Source: Syntrophomonadaceae bacterium
GTDB taxonomy: Bacteria; Bacillota; Dethiobacteria; DTU022
Assembly: GCA_007126465.1 (NCBI GenBank)
Contig: SLBE01000216.1
Coordinates: forward strand, 1-18,999
Direction of reading: 5' to 3'
DNA: 18,999 bases
Positions 7,766 through 15,155 of the stretch are shown in pieces (the first letter of the stretch is position 1; each line of letters starts with the position of its first letter). The notes under the pieces are model-generated. The model saw nothing but the letters and a program-made list of their open reading frames with translations, was not told the origin of the DNA and did not search any database. Both the position numbers and the translations under genes were made by a program.

Positions 7766-8566
7766 ATGTTACCCCGCAGAGTAATCATCAGGGGAGCAGG
7801 CGATCTGGCCACTGGTGTGGCCCATCGTCTCTGGAATTCAGGGTTTTTGATTATAATGCTGGAGCTTCCTGATCCGCTGGTAGTACGAAGGACAGTCTCA
7901 TTTGCCTCTGCTGTATATGAAAATAGCATAACCGTGGAAAGTGTTACGGCAAAATTATGCCCCCAGGTTGAACAATTAGATCAATATTTTAACCAAAATA
8001 TTATACCCGTGATGGTTGATCCTGATGGATCAATACTTTTAAAGGAAAAACCACCTGTATTAATCGATGCTATAATGGCAAAAAACAACACTCTGACCGG
8101 GATTGATCAGGCAGGACTTGTTATAGGCCTTGGTCCCGGGTTTAATGCCGGCCAGGATGTGCATGCAGTTATTGAAACAGAGCGCGGTCATAACTTAGGA
8201 AAAGTAATTTACAGCGGCCAGGCCGCGGAAGATACAGGGAAACCCGGAATAATAGGCGGTTATAGTAGTGAACGCCTGCTTCGTGCGCCACATAGTGGTT
8301 GTTTTGAACCCCGGAAAGATATAGGTGACTTTGTTAAAGCAGGTGAAACTGTAGCTGTAATTAACTCGACTGAGATCAAGGCAGCCATTGATGGTATGAT
8401 TCGCGGCATGCTTCATCCCAACATCAAGGTGGAAGTCGGAACTAAAGTTGGCGATATTGACCCTAGGGGGAAACAGGTTGATTACAGATCCATTTCTGAT
8501 AAGGCCCGTGCCGTTGGAGGAGGAGTACTTGAAGCTATCCTACACCGGTATTTTAAACAGCAGTAA
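7766..8566 (+). CDS. yqeB: YqeB, selenium-dependent molybdenum hydroxylase accessory protein (EF2563 family)
   Basis: 266 residues, ATG 7766 with GGGAG ten bases upstream. The N-terminus RRVIIRGAGDLATGVAHRL is a Rossmann-like GxGxxxTG motif typical of the family. It is followed by the characteristic VVRRTVSFASAVYE, then GLGPGFNAGQD (~120) and a C-terminal RAPHSGCFEPRKDIGD segment. The family is known only from gene neighbourhoods of selenium-dependent molybdenum hydroxylases; its biochemical role is not settled (probably cofactor maturation or insertion). Here it follows the three hydroxylase subunit genes after a structured 126-base gap. Confidence 0.9.
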   Translation: MLPRRVIIRGAGDLATGVAHRLWNSGFLIIMLELPDPLVVRRTVSFASAVYENSITVESVTAKLCPQVEQLDQYFNQNIIPVMVDPDGSILLKEKPPVLIDAIMAKNNTLTGIDQAGLVIGLGPGFNAGQDVHAVIETERGHNLGKVIYSGQAAEDTGKPGIIGGYSSERLLRAPHSGCFEPRKDIGDFVKAGETVAVINSTEIKAAIDGMIRGMLHPNIKVEVGTKVGDIDPRGKQVDYRSISDKARAVGGGVLEAILHRYFKQQ

Positions 8567-8600
8567 CTGCATAACCTCCTTAAGAAAAATACAATGGCAG

Positions 8601-8630
8601 TGTTAATTGTTTATATGTTATAATTATAAT
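8601..8630 (+). promoter_or_regulatory. Candidate -10 region upstream of the zinc-ribbon gene
   Basis: Two adjacent TATAAT boxes (8619-8624 and 8625-8630) in an AT-rich stretch 40 bases before the next gene. No convincing -35 is visible, so an internal operon promoter is only possible. Confidence 0.25.
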
Positions 8631-8667
8631 TAAGTAATGAATTCACTACTATTTGGAGGTTTAATAA

Positions 8668-8946
8668 ATGACACAAGCCAACAAAACATTTGATTATAAT
8701 GCTCTTGAATATTTATACTGCTACCAGTGCGGAAAAATAAAAGAAGTTAAAGAGCTTGATATAAAAGGTAATAAGATAAAATGCTTAAAGTGCGGCAATA
8801 CCAGGCTTGCCGAGCCTGGCTGGGTTGCCTGTCCTTATAATAAAATGACAGCAGTAAAATGCCCCATGGGTGGGAAAGGTATCGTTAACACCGGCAATGG
8901 TGTAGAGTGCCTTGATCGCTGTTTTTTCAGGGCTAACATTGGCTAG
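8668..8946 (+). CDS. Eight-cysteine zinc-ribbon-like protein, function unknown
   Basis: 92 residues, ATG 8668 preceded by GGAGG. Cysteines lie at residues 18, 21, 39, 42, 55, 65, 81 and 85. CYQC and CLKCGN form a typical zinc ribbon; the later four (VACPYN, VKCPMGG, VECLDRC) could hold a second metal or an Fe-S cluster. No membrane segment or signal is seen. It sits between yqeB and the yqeC-mocA fusion (8 bases before the latter), so it is probably cotranscribed with hydroxylase maturation genes. I do not recognise a named family. A metal/Se-cofactor handling or regulatory role is conjecture from context. Confidence 0.8.
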   Translation: MTQANKTFDYNALEYLYCYQCGKIKEVKELDIKGNKIKCLKCGNTRLAEPGWVACPYNKMTAVKCPMGGKGIVNTGNGVECLDRCFFRANIG

Positions 8947-8954
8947 GAGTTTTT

Positions 8955-10340
8955 ATGAGACAGTTGAAATTCGCGTCTATCCTTGAGCTTGCTGCAAGTA
9001 CTCCCGGTATCATATCTTTTATAGGTGGTGGGGGGAAAACTACTGTTATTTCCAAACTGGCCTCTGAATTAACTTCAGCAGGCCAAAAAGTTCTCATTAC
9101 CACCACTACTAAATTTTACCCTTTTCCCGAAACAACTAATTTTACAGCTAATAATGACCCGGAAGTTATTCATAGGCTTAAAAATCATTTTATTAATAAT
9201 GATCTGGCTGTTTATGGAAGCAACCTGACTGCAGAAAATAAAATAGAGGGAATTAGTTCATTTGAGATATCAAAATTAAGAGAAGAACTTTCGGTTACAG
9301 TTTTGGTCGAAGCCGACGGTTCCAGGGGCCTACCGGTAAAAGGTTATAATGCCTATGAACCTGTTATCCCGGGTTGCACGGAACTGGTATTAGCCCTGGC
9401 AGGCGCTGATGCTATTGGAAAGCCCCTTACACAACAGACTGTTCATCGCCCGCAGCAGCTTTCAAAGGCAATTAAAGTTGAGGCTGGCTCATTGTTAACT
9501 GAAGAAAAGCTTGCGCTTGTATTCAGCTACATGCTTGAATTATCTTTTAAACAGGCACCTAATGCCGAAGTTTTTTGTATCCTTAACAAGCTTGATTTTT
9601 TCAAACAGAACTATTCGGGATGCTTGCGATTGGCGAAAGCTTTATCAGAACAACCAACCAGGCCGCCTTACCTCCTGGGAGCAGAGGCAAAATCTTCGGA
9701 ACCGCTTAAGGCAATCTTCAATATGAACCTGGAAAAGTCGACAATAAAAGTAGCGGCAGTCGTTTTGGCTGCCGGTTCCGCTAAAAGAATGGGAAAAGAT
9801 AAACTTAAACTGCCATACGGTAAATACACTATCCTGGAACAGACTCTTGATAATTTAAAAAATGCCTCTGTCGATGAAATAATTGTAGTGGTCAAACCCG
9901 GCAGTGATTGGCTTGATAAATTAGACGATAAAGGCTTTGTTTTGGTTGAAAACCATAAACATGCTGATGGCCAATCTACTTCTTTAAAAACAGGATTAAA
10001 AGCTGTGAGTTGTACGATACAGGGAGCAATGTTCATCCTGGGCGATCAACCGGATGTTACACCTACACTTTATAATACGTTAATTGAAGCATATAGATCG
10101 TCTTTTAAGCTTGCCACGGCCCCTGTCTTTAATGGCAAGCGTGGCAATCCTACTATATTTGATCGACGCACCTGGCCGCTGCTGTTAGATTTAAGTGGTG
10201 ATGAAGGTGGCAGGTCGCTCTTCAAGCATTTAGAAAAAGAACAACTTGAGTTTGTGGAAACTGAAGAGAGTGCTATTCTTGCAGATATTGACACACCTGG
10301 TGATTACCGCAAACTGATAAAAAACGGCAATAAACCATAA
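8955..10340 (+). CDS. YqeC-MocA fusion: hydroxylase accessory GTPase-like protein + molybdenum cofactor cytidylyltransferase
   Basis: 461 residues, ATG 8955 with GGAG 6 bases upstream. Residues about 1-255 match YqeC: P-loop IGGGGKTT (23-30), ITTTTKF, VEADGSRGLPVKG and YEPVIP. Residues about 265-461 are a MobA/MocA-like nucleotidyltransferase: VVLAAGSAKRMG with KLKLPYG, HADGQSTSLKTGL, LGDQPDVTP, KRGNPTIF and DIDTPGDY. MocA-type enzymes attach CMP to molybdopterin to give the dinucleotide cofactor used by xanthine dehydrogenase-family enzymes. YqeC is a partner in selenium-dependent hydroxylase maturation with unknown chemistry. The ORF is continuous with no internal start signal, so it is a true fusion. 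Both parts serve the hydroxylase encoded upstream. Confidence 0.9.
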   Translation: MRQLKFASILELAASTPGIISFIGGGGKTTVISKLASELTSAGQKVLITTTTKFYPFPETTNFTANNDPEVIHRLKNHFINNDLAVYGSNLTAENKIEGISSFEISKLREELSVTVLVEADGSRGLPVKGYNAYEPVIPGCTELVLALAGADAIGKPLTQQTVHRPQQLSKAIKVEAGSLLTEEKLALVFSYMLELSFKQAPNAEVFCILNKLDFFKQNYSGCLRLAKALSEQPTRPPYLLGAEAKSSEPLKAIFNMNLEKSTIKVAAVVLAAGSAKRMGKDKLKLPYGKYTILEQTLDNLKNASVDEIIVVVKPGSDWLDKLDDKGFVLVENHKHADGQSTSLKTGLKAVSCTIQGAMFILGDQPDVTPTLYNTLIEAYRSSFKLATAPVFNGKRGNPTIFDRRTWPLLLDLSGDEGGRSLFKHLEKEQLEFVETEESAILADIDTPGDYRKLIKNGNKP

Positions 10341-10385
10341 CCAGTCTATTTAACAATCTCTTTATTGGAAGATCTGGCTCACGTT

Positions 10386-10422
10386 ATAATATTTGAAATT
10401 ATCTATAATAGTCAAATATTAT
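10386..10422. repeat. Perfect 11-bp inverted repeat abutting the riboswitch promoter
   Basis: ATAATATTTGA (10386-10396) and TCAAATATTAT (10412-10422) are exact reverse complements separated by 15 bases, ending one base before the -35 box at 10424. It lacks a T-run and has no GC core, so an operator is more likely than a terminator for the preceding gene. Confidence 0.65.
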
Positions 10423-10423
10423 G

Positions 10424-10452
10424 TTGACAGTGAAATATGTATAATGTATGAT
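10424..10452 (+). promoter_or_regulatory. Sigma-A promoter for the riboswitch and actin-like gene
   Basis: TTGACA (10424-10429), 17-base spacer, TATGAT (10447-10452). Transcription should begin near 10459, about a dozen bases before the aptamer. Confidence 0.8.
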
Positions 10453-10471
10453 TCTTATAGAAAAATATATC

Positions 10472-10576
10472 TTATGCCTGAGCGAAAGGGCAAACCTGCT
10501 GAAAAACAGGGGCGCAAAGCTAAAGGGTCTACAGCTGGAATTTAAGCTATGACAGCCTGGCTACCGAAACAGGTAA
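10472..10576 (+). ncRNA. Class I cyclic di-GMP (GEMM-I) riboswitch aptamer
   Basis: Class I core elements appear in order: AAAGGGCAAACC, a stem CCTGCT/AACAGG capped by a GAAA tetraloop, GGGGCGCAAAGC, a second arm, and GCCTGGCTACCG. Closing helix P1 is CCTG (10477-10480) with CAGG (10570-10573). This matches the Vc2-type pattern (GGGCAAACC, tetraloop, ACGCAAAGCC, then a GGGGUUACCGA-like 3' segment). Downstream, GCTC/GAGC flanked by TTTTAA/TTAAAA (10590-10618) forms a hairpin without a following U-run, so control may act on translation; ON or OFF behaviour is not clear. Whether it prefers c-di-GMP or 3',3'-cGAMP cannot be settled by eye because the junction base alignment has a one-base ambiguity. 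Confidence 0.88.
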
Positions 10577-10658
10577 TTATTTTGTACTTTTTTAAGGCTC
10601 GTGCTGGAGCATTTAAAAGTAATGCTGCGGCTAAAACTATTATAAGGAGTTGGATAAA

Positions 10659-11663
10659 ATGTATGGAGAAGTATTAGGAGTCGATATCGGATACGGTTTT
10701 GTAAAAAGTTTTGACGGTCAAAATGAGATTGCATTCCCCAGTGTTGTCGGAATCGGCAGGGATATTTCCTATCAGTCGCAGCTAAGCACTTATAGCTCAC
10801 CGCTTGATACTCTTGCCCTGATCAGTAATGGCAAAAAATATTTTGTAGGCAACTATGCCATAAGGCAGAGCTCTATACCAAGCAGATCACTCGACATAAA
10901 AAAACCCGAAGATATCAACACCTTATTACTTTGCCTTACTGCTTTGGGTCTGTATAGCCCTGAACCACAGCAGAATTTCAGCGTGGTAACAGGTCTTCCA
11001 ACTAATTATATTTTAAGTTATCAGGAACCGTTGAAGAACTTGCTGGAAGGAGAACATCAAATTTCTATTCAGCTGAACGGCAGCCTGGAAGAAAAAGTTA
11101 TCAATGTCAATGATATAGTAATTATTCCCCAGCCCTTTGGAACCTTATATAACCTGGCACTTGATAATAATGGCGAAGTAGAAGACCGCGACATGACAAA
11201 CAAAATTGTAGGTATAGCCGATATCGGCTTTAAAACGGCAGATTTTGTTGTATCTGACTCACTTGAATTTGTTGACCGCTTAAGTTCCTCTTCCAGCAGT
11301 GGAATGGTAAGCGCTTATGAAATAATTGCTTCAATGATTCGCAGTAAGTTCAAAATCGATAAAAAGGACTTTGAACTTGACCAGATTGTTAAAAATAAAA
11401 CAATTAAAATTGCCGGTGTAAACCATGATATAAGCGACATTATTTCTGAAGCTTTCTATAATCTTGCAGCAAAAATAAAAACGGAACTCGATTCCCTTTG
11501 GGACTACCGTGAACTTGATGCTATCATTTTAACCGGTGGCGGGGGAGAGGCCCTTTCAGAGTACCTGATTCCGAAGTTCAATAATATGATGTTAGTTCAG
11601 GACGCTCAGTTTGCCAATGTCAAAGGTTTTTGGAAACTTGCCAGAAATAAAAAAGGTCGTTAA
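10659..11663 (+). CDS. ParM/StbA-like actin-family ATPase
   Basis: 334 residues from ATG 10659. AAGGAG at 10644-10649 fits this start; an in-frame TTG at 10650 directly abuts that site and is unlikely. Actin-fold nucleotide motifs are visible: phosphate-1 LGVDIGYGFVKSF (residues 6-18), VTGLPTNY (~112), phosphate-2 GIADIGFKTADFV (~186) and the adenosine motif IILTGGGGEALSEYL (~287). This is the pattern of bacterial plasmid-segregation-type actin-like proteins. No ParR-like DNA-binding partner or centromere repeat is adjacent, so plasmid partition is not supported. It is alone in its transcription unit, under a c-di-GMP riboswitch and ended by a terminator. Filament formation and its purpose are inference. 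Confidence 0.85.
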   Translation: MYGEVLGVDIGYGFVKSFDGQNEIAFPSVVGIGRDISYQSQLSTYSSPLDTLALISNGKKYFVGNYAIRQSSIPSRSLDIKKPEDINTLLLCLTALGLYSPEPQQNFSVVTGLPTNYILSYQEPLKNLLEGEHQISIQLNGSLEEKVINVNDIVIIPQPFGTLYNLALDNNGEVEDRDMTNKIVGIADIGFKTADFVVSDSLEFVDRLSSSSSSGMVSAYEIIASMIRSKFKIDKKDFELDQIVKNKTIKIAGVNHDISDIISEAFYNLAAKIKTELDSLWDYRELDAIILTGGGGEALSEYLIPKFNNMMLVQDAQFANVKGFWKLARNKKGR

Positions 11664-11708
11664 AAGTTAAGTTTATAGATTTCTTAATGCTGCATTTTTA
11701 CACGTTTT

Positions 11709-11752
11709 AAGGATACACTCCTGTTTATATAACAGGTTTGTATCCTTTTTTT
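11709..11752 (+). terminator. Intrinsic terminator after the actin-like gene
   Basis: AAGGATACA (11709-11717) pairs perfectly with TGTATCCTT (11739-11747), with an inner CCTGTT/AACAGG stem, followed by a T-run to 11752. Confidence 0.92.
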
Positions 11753-11782
11753 ATATCTGCACAGCCCTATTCACTTATTTTG

Positions 11783-11816
11783 CCTGCTGAAAGCTGTACT
11801 TTCCCTTATCAGCAGG
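11783..11816. repeat. Perfect 8-bp inverted repeat upstream of the AOR operon
   Basis: CCTGCTGA (11783-11790) and TCAGCAGG (11809-11816) are exact reverse complements with an 18-base spacer. It lies between the preceding terminator and the AOR-complex start; a regulator site is possible. Confidence 0.5.
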
Positions 11817-11828
11817 ATATGAAATTAT

Positions 11829-11857
11829 TTGGTTTTATCAGGCTCACTTCCTAATAA
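11829..11857 (+). promoter_or_regulatory. Weak candidate promoter of the AOR operon
   Basis: TTGGTT (11829-11834), 17 bases, TAATAA (11852-11857). Correct spacing but imperfect boxes. The whole 297-base gap before 11961 holds the terminator, this candidate and three symmetric elements. Confidence 0.3.
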
Positions 11858-11902
11858 CTAAGCTAGTATTTTAAATTTTGCAGGATCAAGCCAGCAAAAA
11901 AA

Positions 11903-11939
11903 GAATATTAATATTCGGCAGTAAAAACGATCTGCCAAA
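11903..11939. repeat. 14-bp palindrome and adjoining hairpin before the AOR start
   Basis: GAATATTAATATTC (11903-11916) is a perfect 14-base palindrome. TTCGGCAG (11914-11921) then pairs with CTGCCAAA (11932-11939) with one mismatch and a 10-base loop. Both lie within 60 bases upstream of the start codon, where a repressor or a leader hairpin could act. Confidence 0.5.
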
Positions 11940-11960
11940 TTATTAAATGAGGGAGTAAAT

Positions 11961-14900
11961 ATGTCCAATACCAAAAAATTGAAGGAACACCACAAAGTAT
12001 TAGGAGAATCGGCATTTGAAATTGTCAGCCTGAACAAGGGCTATGCCGATCGTATCTTAAGAATTGACCTTGACAAGAATGAAATTACCACAACAGAGGT
12101 TACACAGCAAATGAAAGACCTCTGGATCGGGGGAAAGGGCTTCGACCTCTGGCTGACCCTGCCTGAAATAGATAGAGATACTAAGTGGGACAGCAACAAC
12201 AACCCGATCTGTTTTTCATCCGGTCCGCTTGGCGGAACAACATCATTTCCCGGTTCCGGCAAAACCTTAATCACCACAATTTCACCACTTACTAACCTGA
12301 TCATAGACAGCAACGTAGGTGGTCACTTTGGGCCCTACCTTAAATTTGCAGGATTTGACGCCCTGACAGTTGTCGGTAAGGCAAAAGAAGATTCAATTAT
12401 ATTTATTGATGCAGTTGAAGGAAAGATTACCATTGAAACTGCACCTGAAGAACAGGTGGATTCTCACCTGGCTGCCGAAGAGTTTACAGAAATGTATGCT
12501 GAAAGCGATATTGACAAGAAAAATATTGCGGTGGTATCTGCCGGCAGGGCAGCTGAACATACCAGAATGGGAATATTAAACTTCTCTTTCTGGGATTGGC
12601 GGCGTAATGCAGCTCGCTTGAAGCAGGCCGGAAGAGGTGGAGTAGGAACAGTATTCCGCAATAAAAACCTAAAAGCCATAGTTATTAAGAACCGTAACTA
12701 CACCCCATCCTGGCGGGTAGAAGAAAATAAAGTGGCCCGTTATGTTACTCCGAAAAAAATATCGATTCAAAAAGATGCCGGAGACATAAATGAAATTAAA
12801 GCAATTATTAAAAAGTGGAATAATGACCCCGAATATGTAATTGAAATGATGCAGGATATTCAAGATCACTTTAAACATATTTCAAAAACGGCTGTCGAAC
12901 TTTTAACAGAACATACCGGGACCCCCAAGGCTGCTATTTATCATATCGCTACTTTCTACAAGTCTTTTAGCCTTGAACCGAAGGGTGAAACCCTTATCCA
13001 GGTTTGCCTGGGTACTGCCTGTCATGTTAAGGGAGCTCAGAATGTGCTGACCTCTTTTGAAAGAGCCATTGGCATAAAAGATGGCGGCACAACTGAAGAT
13101 CGCAAGTACAGTCTTGAAGGGGTTCGCTGCCTGGGAGCCTGCAGTATTGCTCCGGTGATTAAAATCGGAGATGAAGTAATTGGCAATGTTCAGGCCAAGG
13201 ATGTAGAAAAAATCCTTAAGAATTACAAGGCAGAAAGTATTGAAGAAACAGAGGTTGAACAAGATACTGCTGCAGATCTTGATAGGGTAAATAGCAGCAC
13301 TCTTGAGCAAATTAAAACCAGGGAAATGGAAAATACAGCTCGTTACAAGGGTGCCCTGATGGTTTGCACCGGCACTGGCTGTGTATCGGCCAAAGGTTTG
13401 AATATACACGATTCCCTGAAAAAAGAACTAAAGAAACGTAACCTGGAAAGCGATTACCTCGTAGTTAAAACCGGCTGTAACGGTTTTTGCGCCGTCGGTC
13501 CCATTCTAGTTGTTCAACCCCAGGGTGTTTTTTATCAAAAAGTAAGCATGGAAGACATTGCATCGATCATAGATGACCACCTCCTTGGTGGTAATATAGT
13601 TGAAAAACTATTATACAAAGATCCGCAAACAGAAAAAACTTATACCAGTATGAATGAAATTGAGTTTTTTACAGAACAGCAGTTAATTGCCCTGCGCAAT
13701 AAAGGTTTGATTGACCCTGAAAATATTGACCACTATATTGCCCGCGACGGATATAAAGCATTGGCCAAGGCCCTGGAAATGGATTCGGATGCAATCATTA
13801 AAGAAGTGACTGTCTCCGGTATCAGGGGTCGCGGCGGTGGCGGTTTCCCTGCCGGCATAAAATGGCAGTCCTGTAAAAAGGCGATGGAAGAGAGGGAAGA
13901 ACCTTCCTATATAGTCTGTAACGCCGACGAAGGTGATCCCGGTGCCTTCATGGACCGCAGCATTATTGAAACAGATCCGCATTCGGTAATTGAAGGGATG
14001 CTTATAGCTGCTAAAGCCCTGCAGGCTAAAGAAGGTTTCATCTATATCCGCAAGGAATACCCGCTTGCCATGGAAAGACTGGAAAAAGCCCTTGATCAGG
14101 CCCGCTCAAGGGGTTTGCTTGGCGATTCAATCATGGGCACTAACTTTTCCTTCGATATTCATATTCACCGGGGAGCAGGTGCTTTCGTCTGCGGTGAATC
14201 AACAGCGCTGATGGCATCCATGTCCGGTAAAGCCGGAGAACCTAAGGCCAAGTATATTCACAATGTTGAATATGGCTACCGGGACAAGCCCACAGTTTTA
14301 AATAACGTTGAAACCTGGGCTAATATCCCGGAAATTATTCTTAAAGGCGCCGGCTGGTTTGCCGATATAGGTACCGGTGAAGTCAAAGAAAATCCCTGGA
14401 ACGGTTCAAGCGGCACCAAGGTTTTCTCCCTGGTTGGAGATGTTAACAACACCGGCTTAGTTGAGGTGCCCATGGGTATTACTCTGCATGATATTGTCTT
14501 TAAAGTGGGCGGAGGAATTCCGAATGGCAGAAAATTTAAAGCCATCCAGACCGGTGGACCTTCCGGCGGTTGTATTCCCGATGATATGCTGGACATGAAA
14601 GTTGATTTTGACTCATTGAGCGAAGCAGGCTCAATGATGGGATCAGGTGGGATGATTGTAATGGATGATCATACCTGCATGGTTGATGTTGCCCGTTATT
14701 TTATCAACTTCCTGATAGATGAATCATGCGGAAAGTGCACGCCTTGCCGAGAAGGCCTGTTCGCTTTAAGTAAAATATTAACCCGCATTACAAAAGGCGA
14801 GGGCAGGGAAGATGACTTAGAGCAACTGCAGGAGCTTTCAGAAACTATCGAGGCATCAAGCCTTTGCCAGCTGGGCGGAACTGCACCCAACCCGGTTCTA

Positions 14901-15155
14901 ACCACCCTGCGTTACTTTGAAGATGAATACATCAAGCATATTAAAGATAAAACCTGTCCGGCTGGGATCTGCACCGAGTTGATAACTTACTCGATTAACG
15001 ACAACTGTACCGGTTGCGTTATCTGTGCCAAAAACTGCCCGACAGAAGCAATCAGCGGAGAACCAAAAGAGCTTCACACCATCAACCAGCAAGACTGCAT
15101 AAAGTGCGGTATCTGCCTGGAATCATGTAAATATAATGCAGTGGAGGTAAAATAA
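11961..15155 (+). CDS. AOR domain 1 fused to NuoE- and NuoF-like (HydC/HydB-like) diaphorase with C-terminal ferredoxin
   Basis: 1064 residues, ATG 11961 with GGGAG upstream. Residues ~28-243 match the aldehyde ferredoxin oxidoreductase N-terminal (pterin-binding) domain: YADRILRIDL, GGKGFDLWL, DSNVGGHFGP (Asn118) and AGRGGVGTVFRNKNLKAI. Residues ~270-420 are a NuoE/HydC thioredoxin-like [2Fe-2S] domain (C349, C354, C390, C394). Residues ~464-560 carry a second thioredoxin-like [2Fe-2S] (CTGTGC, CNGFC). Residues ~580-985 are NuoF/HydB: GRGGGGFPAG (~623) for FMN/NADH and CGKCTPC (923-929) plus SLCQLGG for [4Fe-4S]. The C-terminus holds two [4Fe-4S] motifs (from C1016 and C1046). AOR domains 2-3 are missing here and occur in the next ORF, which overlaps by one base. 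It probably oxidises or reduces NAD(H), perhaps with flavin-based bifurcation to ferredoxin (inference). Confidence 0.93.
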   Translation: MSNTKKLKEHHKVLGESAFEIVSLNKGYADRILRIDLDKNEITTTEVTQQMKDLWIGGKGFDLWLTLPEIDRDTKWDSNNNPICFSSGPLGGTTSFPGSGKTLITTISPLTNLIIDSNVGGHFGPYLKFAGFDALTVVGKAKEDSIIFIDAVEGKITIETAPEEQVDSHLAAEEFTEMYAESDIDKKNIAVVSAGRAAEHTRMGILNFSFWDWRRNAARLKQAGRGGVGTVFRNKNLKAIVIKNRNYTPSWRVEENKVARYVTPKKISIQKDAGDINEIKAIIKKWNNDPEYVIEMMQDIQDHFKHISKTAVELLTEHTGTPKAAIYHIATFYKSFSLEPKGETLIQVCLGTACHVKGAQNVLTSFERAIGIKDGGTTEDRKYSLEGVRCLGACSIAPVIKIGDEVIGNVQAKDVEKILKNYKAESIEETEVEQDTAADLDRVNSSTLEQIKTREMENTARYKGALMVCTGTGCVSAKGLNIHDSLKKELKKRNLESDYLVVKTGCNGFCAVGPILVVQPQGVFYQKVSMEDIASIIDDHLLGGNIVEKLLYKDPQTEKTYTSMNEIEFFTEQQLIALRNKGLIDPENIDHYIARDGYKALAKALEMDSDAIIKEVTVSGIRGRGGGGFPAGIKWQSCKKAMEEREEPSYIVCNADEGDPGAFMDRSIIETDPHSVIEGMLIAAKALQAKEGFIYIRKEYPLAMERLEKALDQARSRGLLGDSIMGTNFSFDIHIHRGAGAFVCGESTALMASMSGKAGEPKAKYIHNVEYGYRDKPTVLNNVETWANIPEIILKGAGWFADIGTGEVKENPWNGSSGTKVFSLVGDVNNTGLVEVPMGITLHDIVFKVGGGIPNGRKFKAIQTGGPSGGCIPDDMLDMKVDFDSLSEAGSMMGSGGMIVMDDHTCMVDVARYFINFLIDESCGKCTPCREGLFALSKILTRITKGEGREDDLEQLQELSETIEASSLCQLGGTAPNPVLTTLRYFEDEYIKHIKDKTCPAGICTELITYSINDNCTGCVICAKNCPTEAISGEPKELHTINQQDCIKCGICLESCKYNAVEVK

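Noticed and set aside
10659..11663. Plasmid partition locus (parMRC)
   Set aside because: No small ParR-like gene follows and no direct-repeat centromere was seen around the gene.
12903..13409. 168-codon reverse-strand ORF inside the NuoE part of the AOR fusion
   Set aside because: Antisense shadow of cysteine-motif coding sequence on the forward strand.
11961..15155. Simple complex I (NuoEF) operon
   Set aside because: No NuoA-N membrane subunits are present; the N-terminal AOR domain and the AOR-C partner show a soluble tungsten enzyme complex instead.
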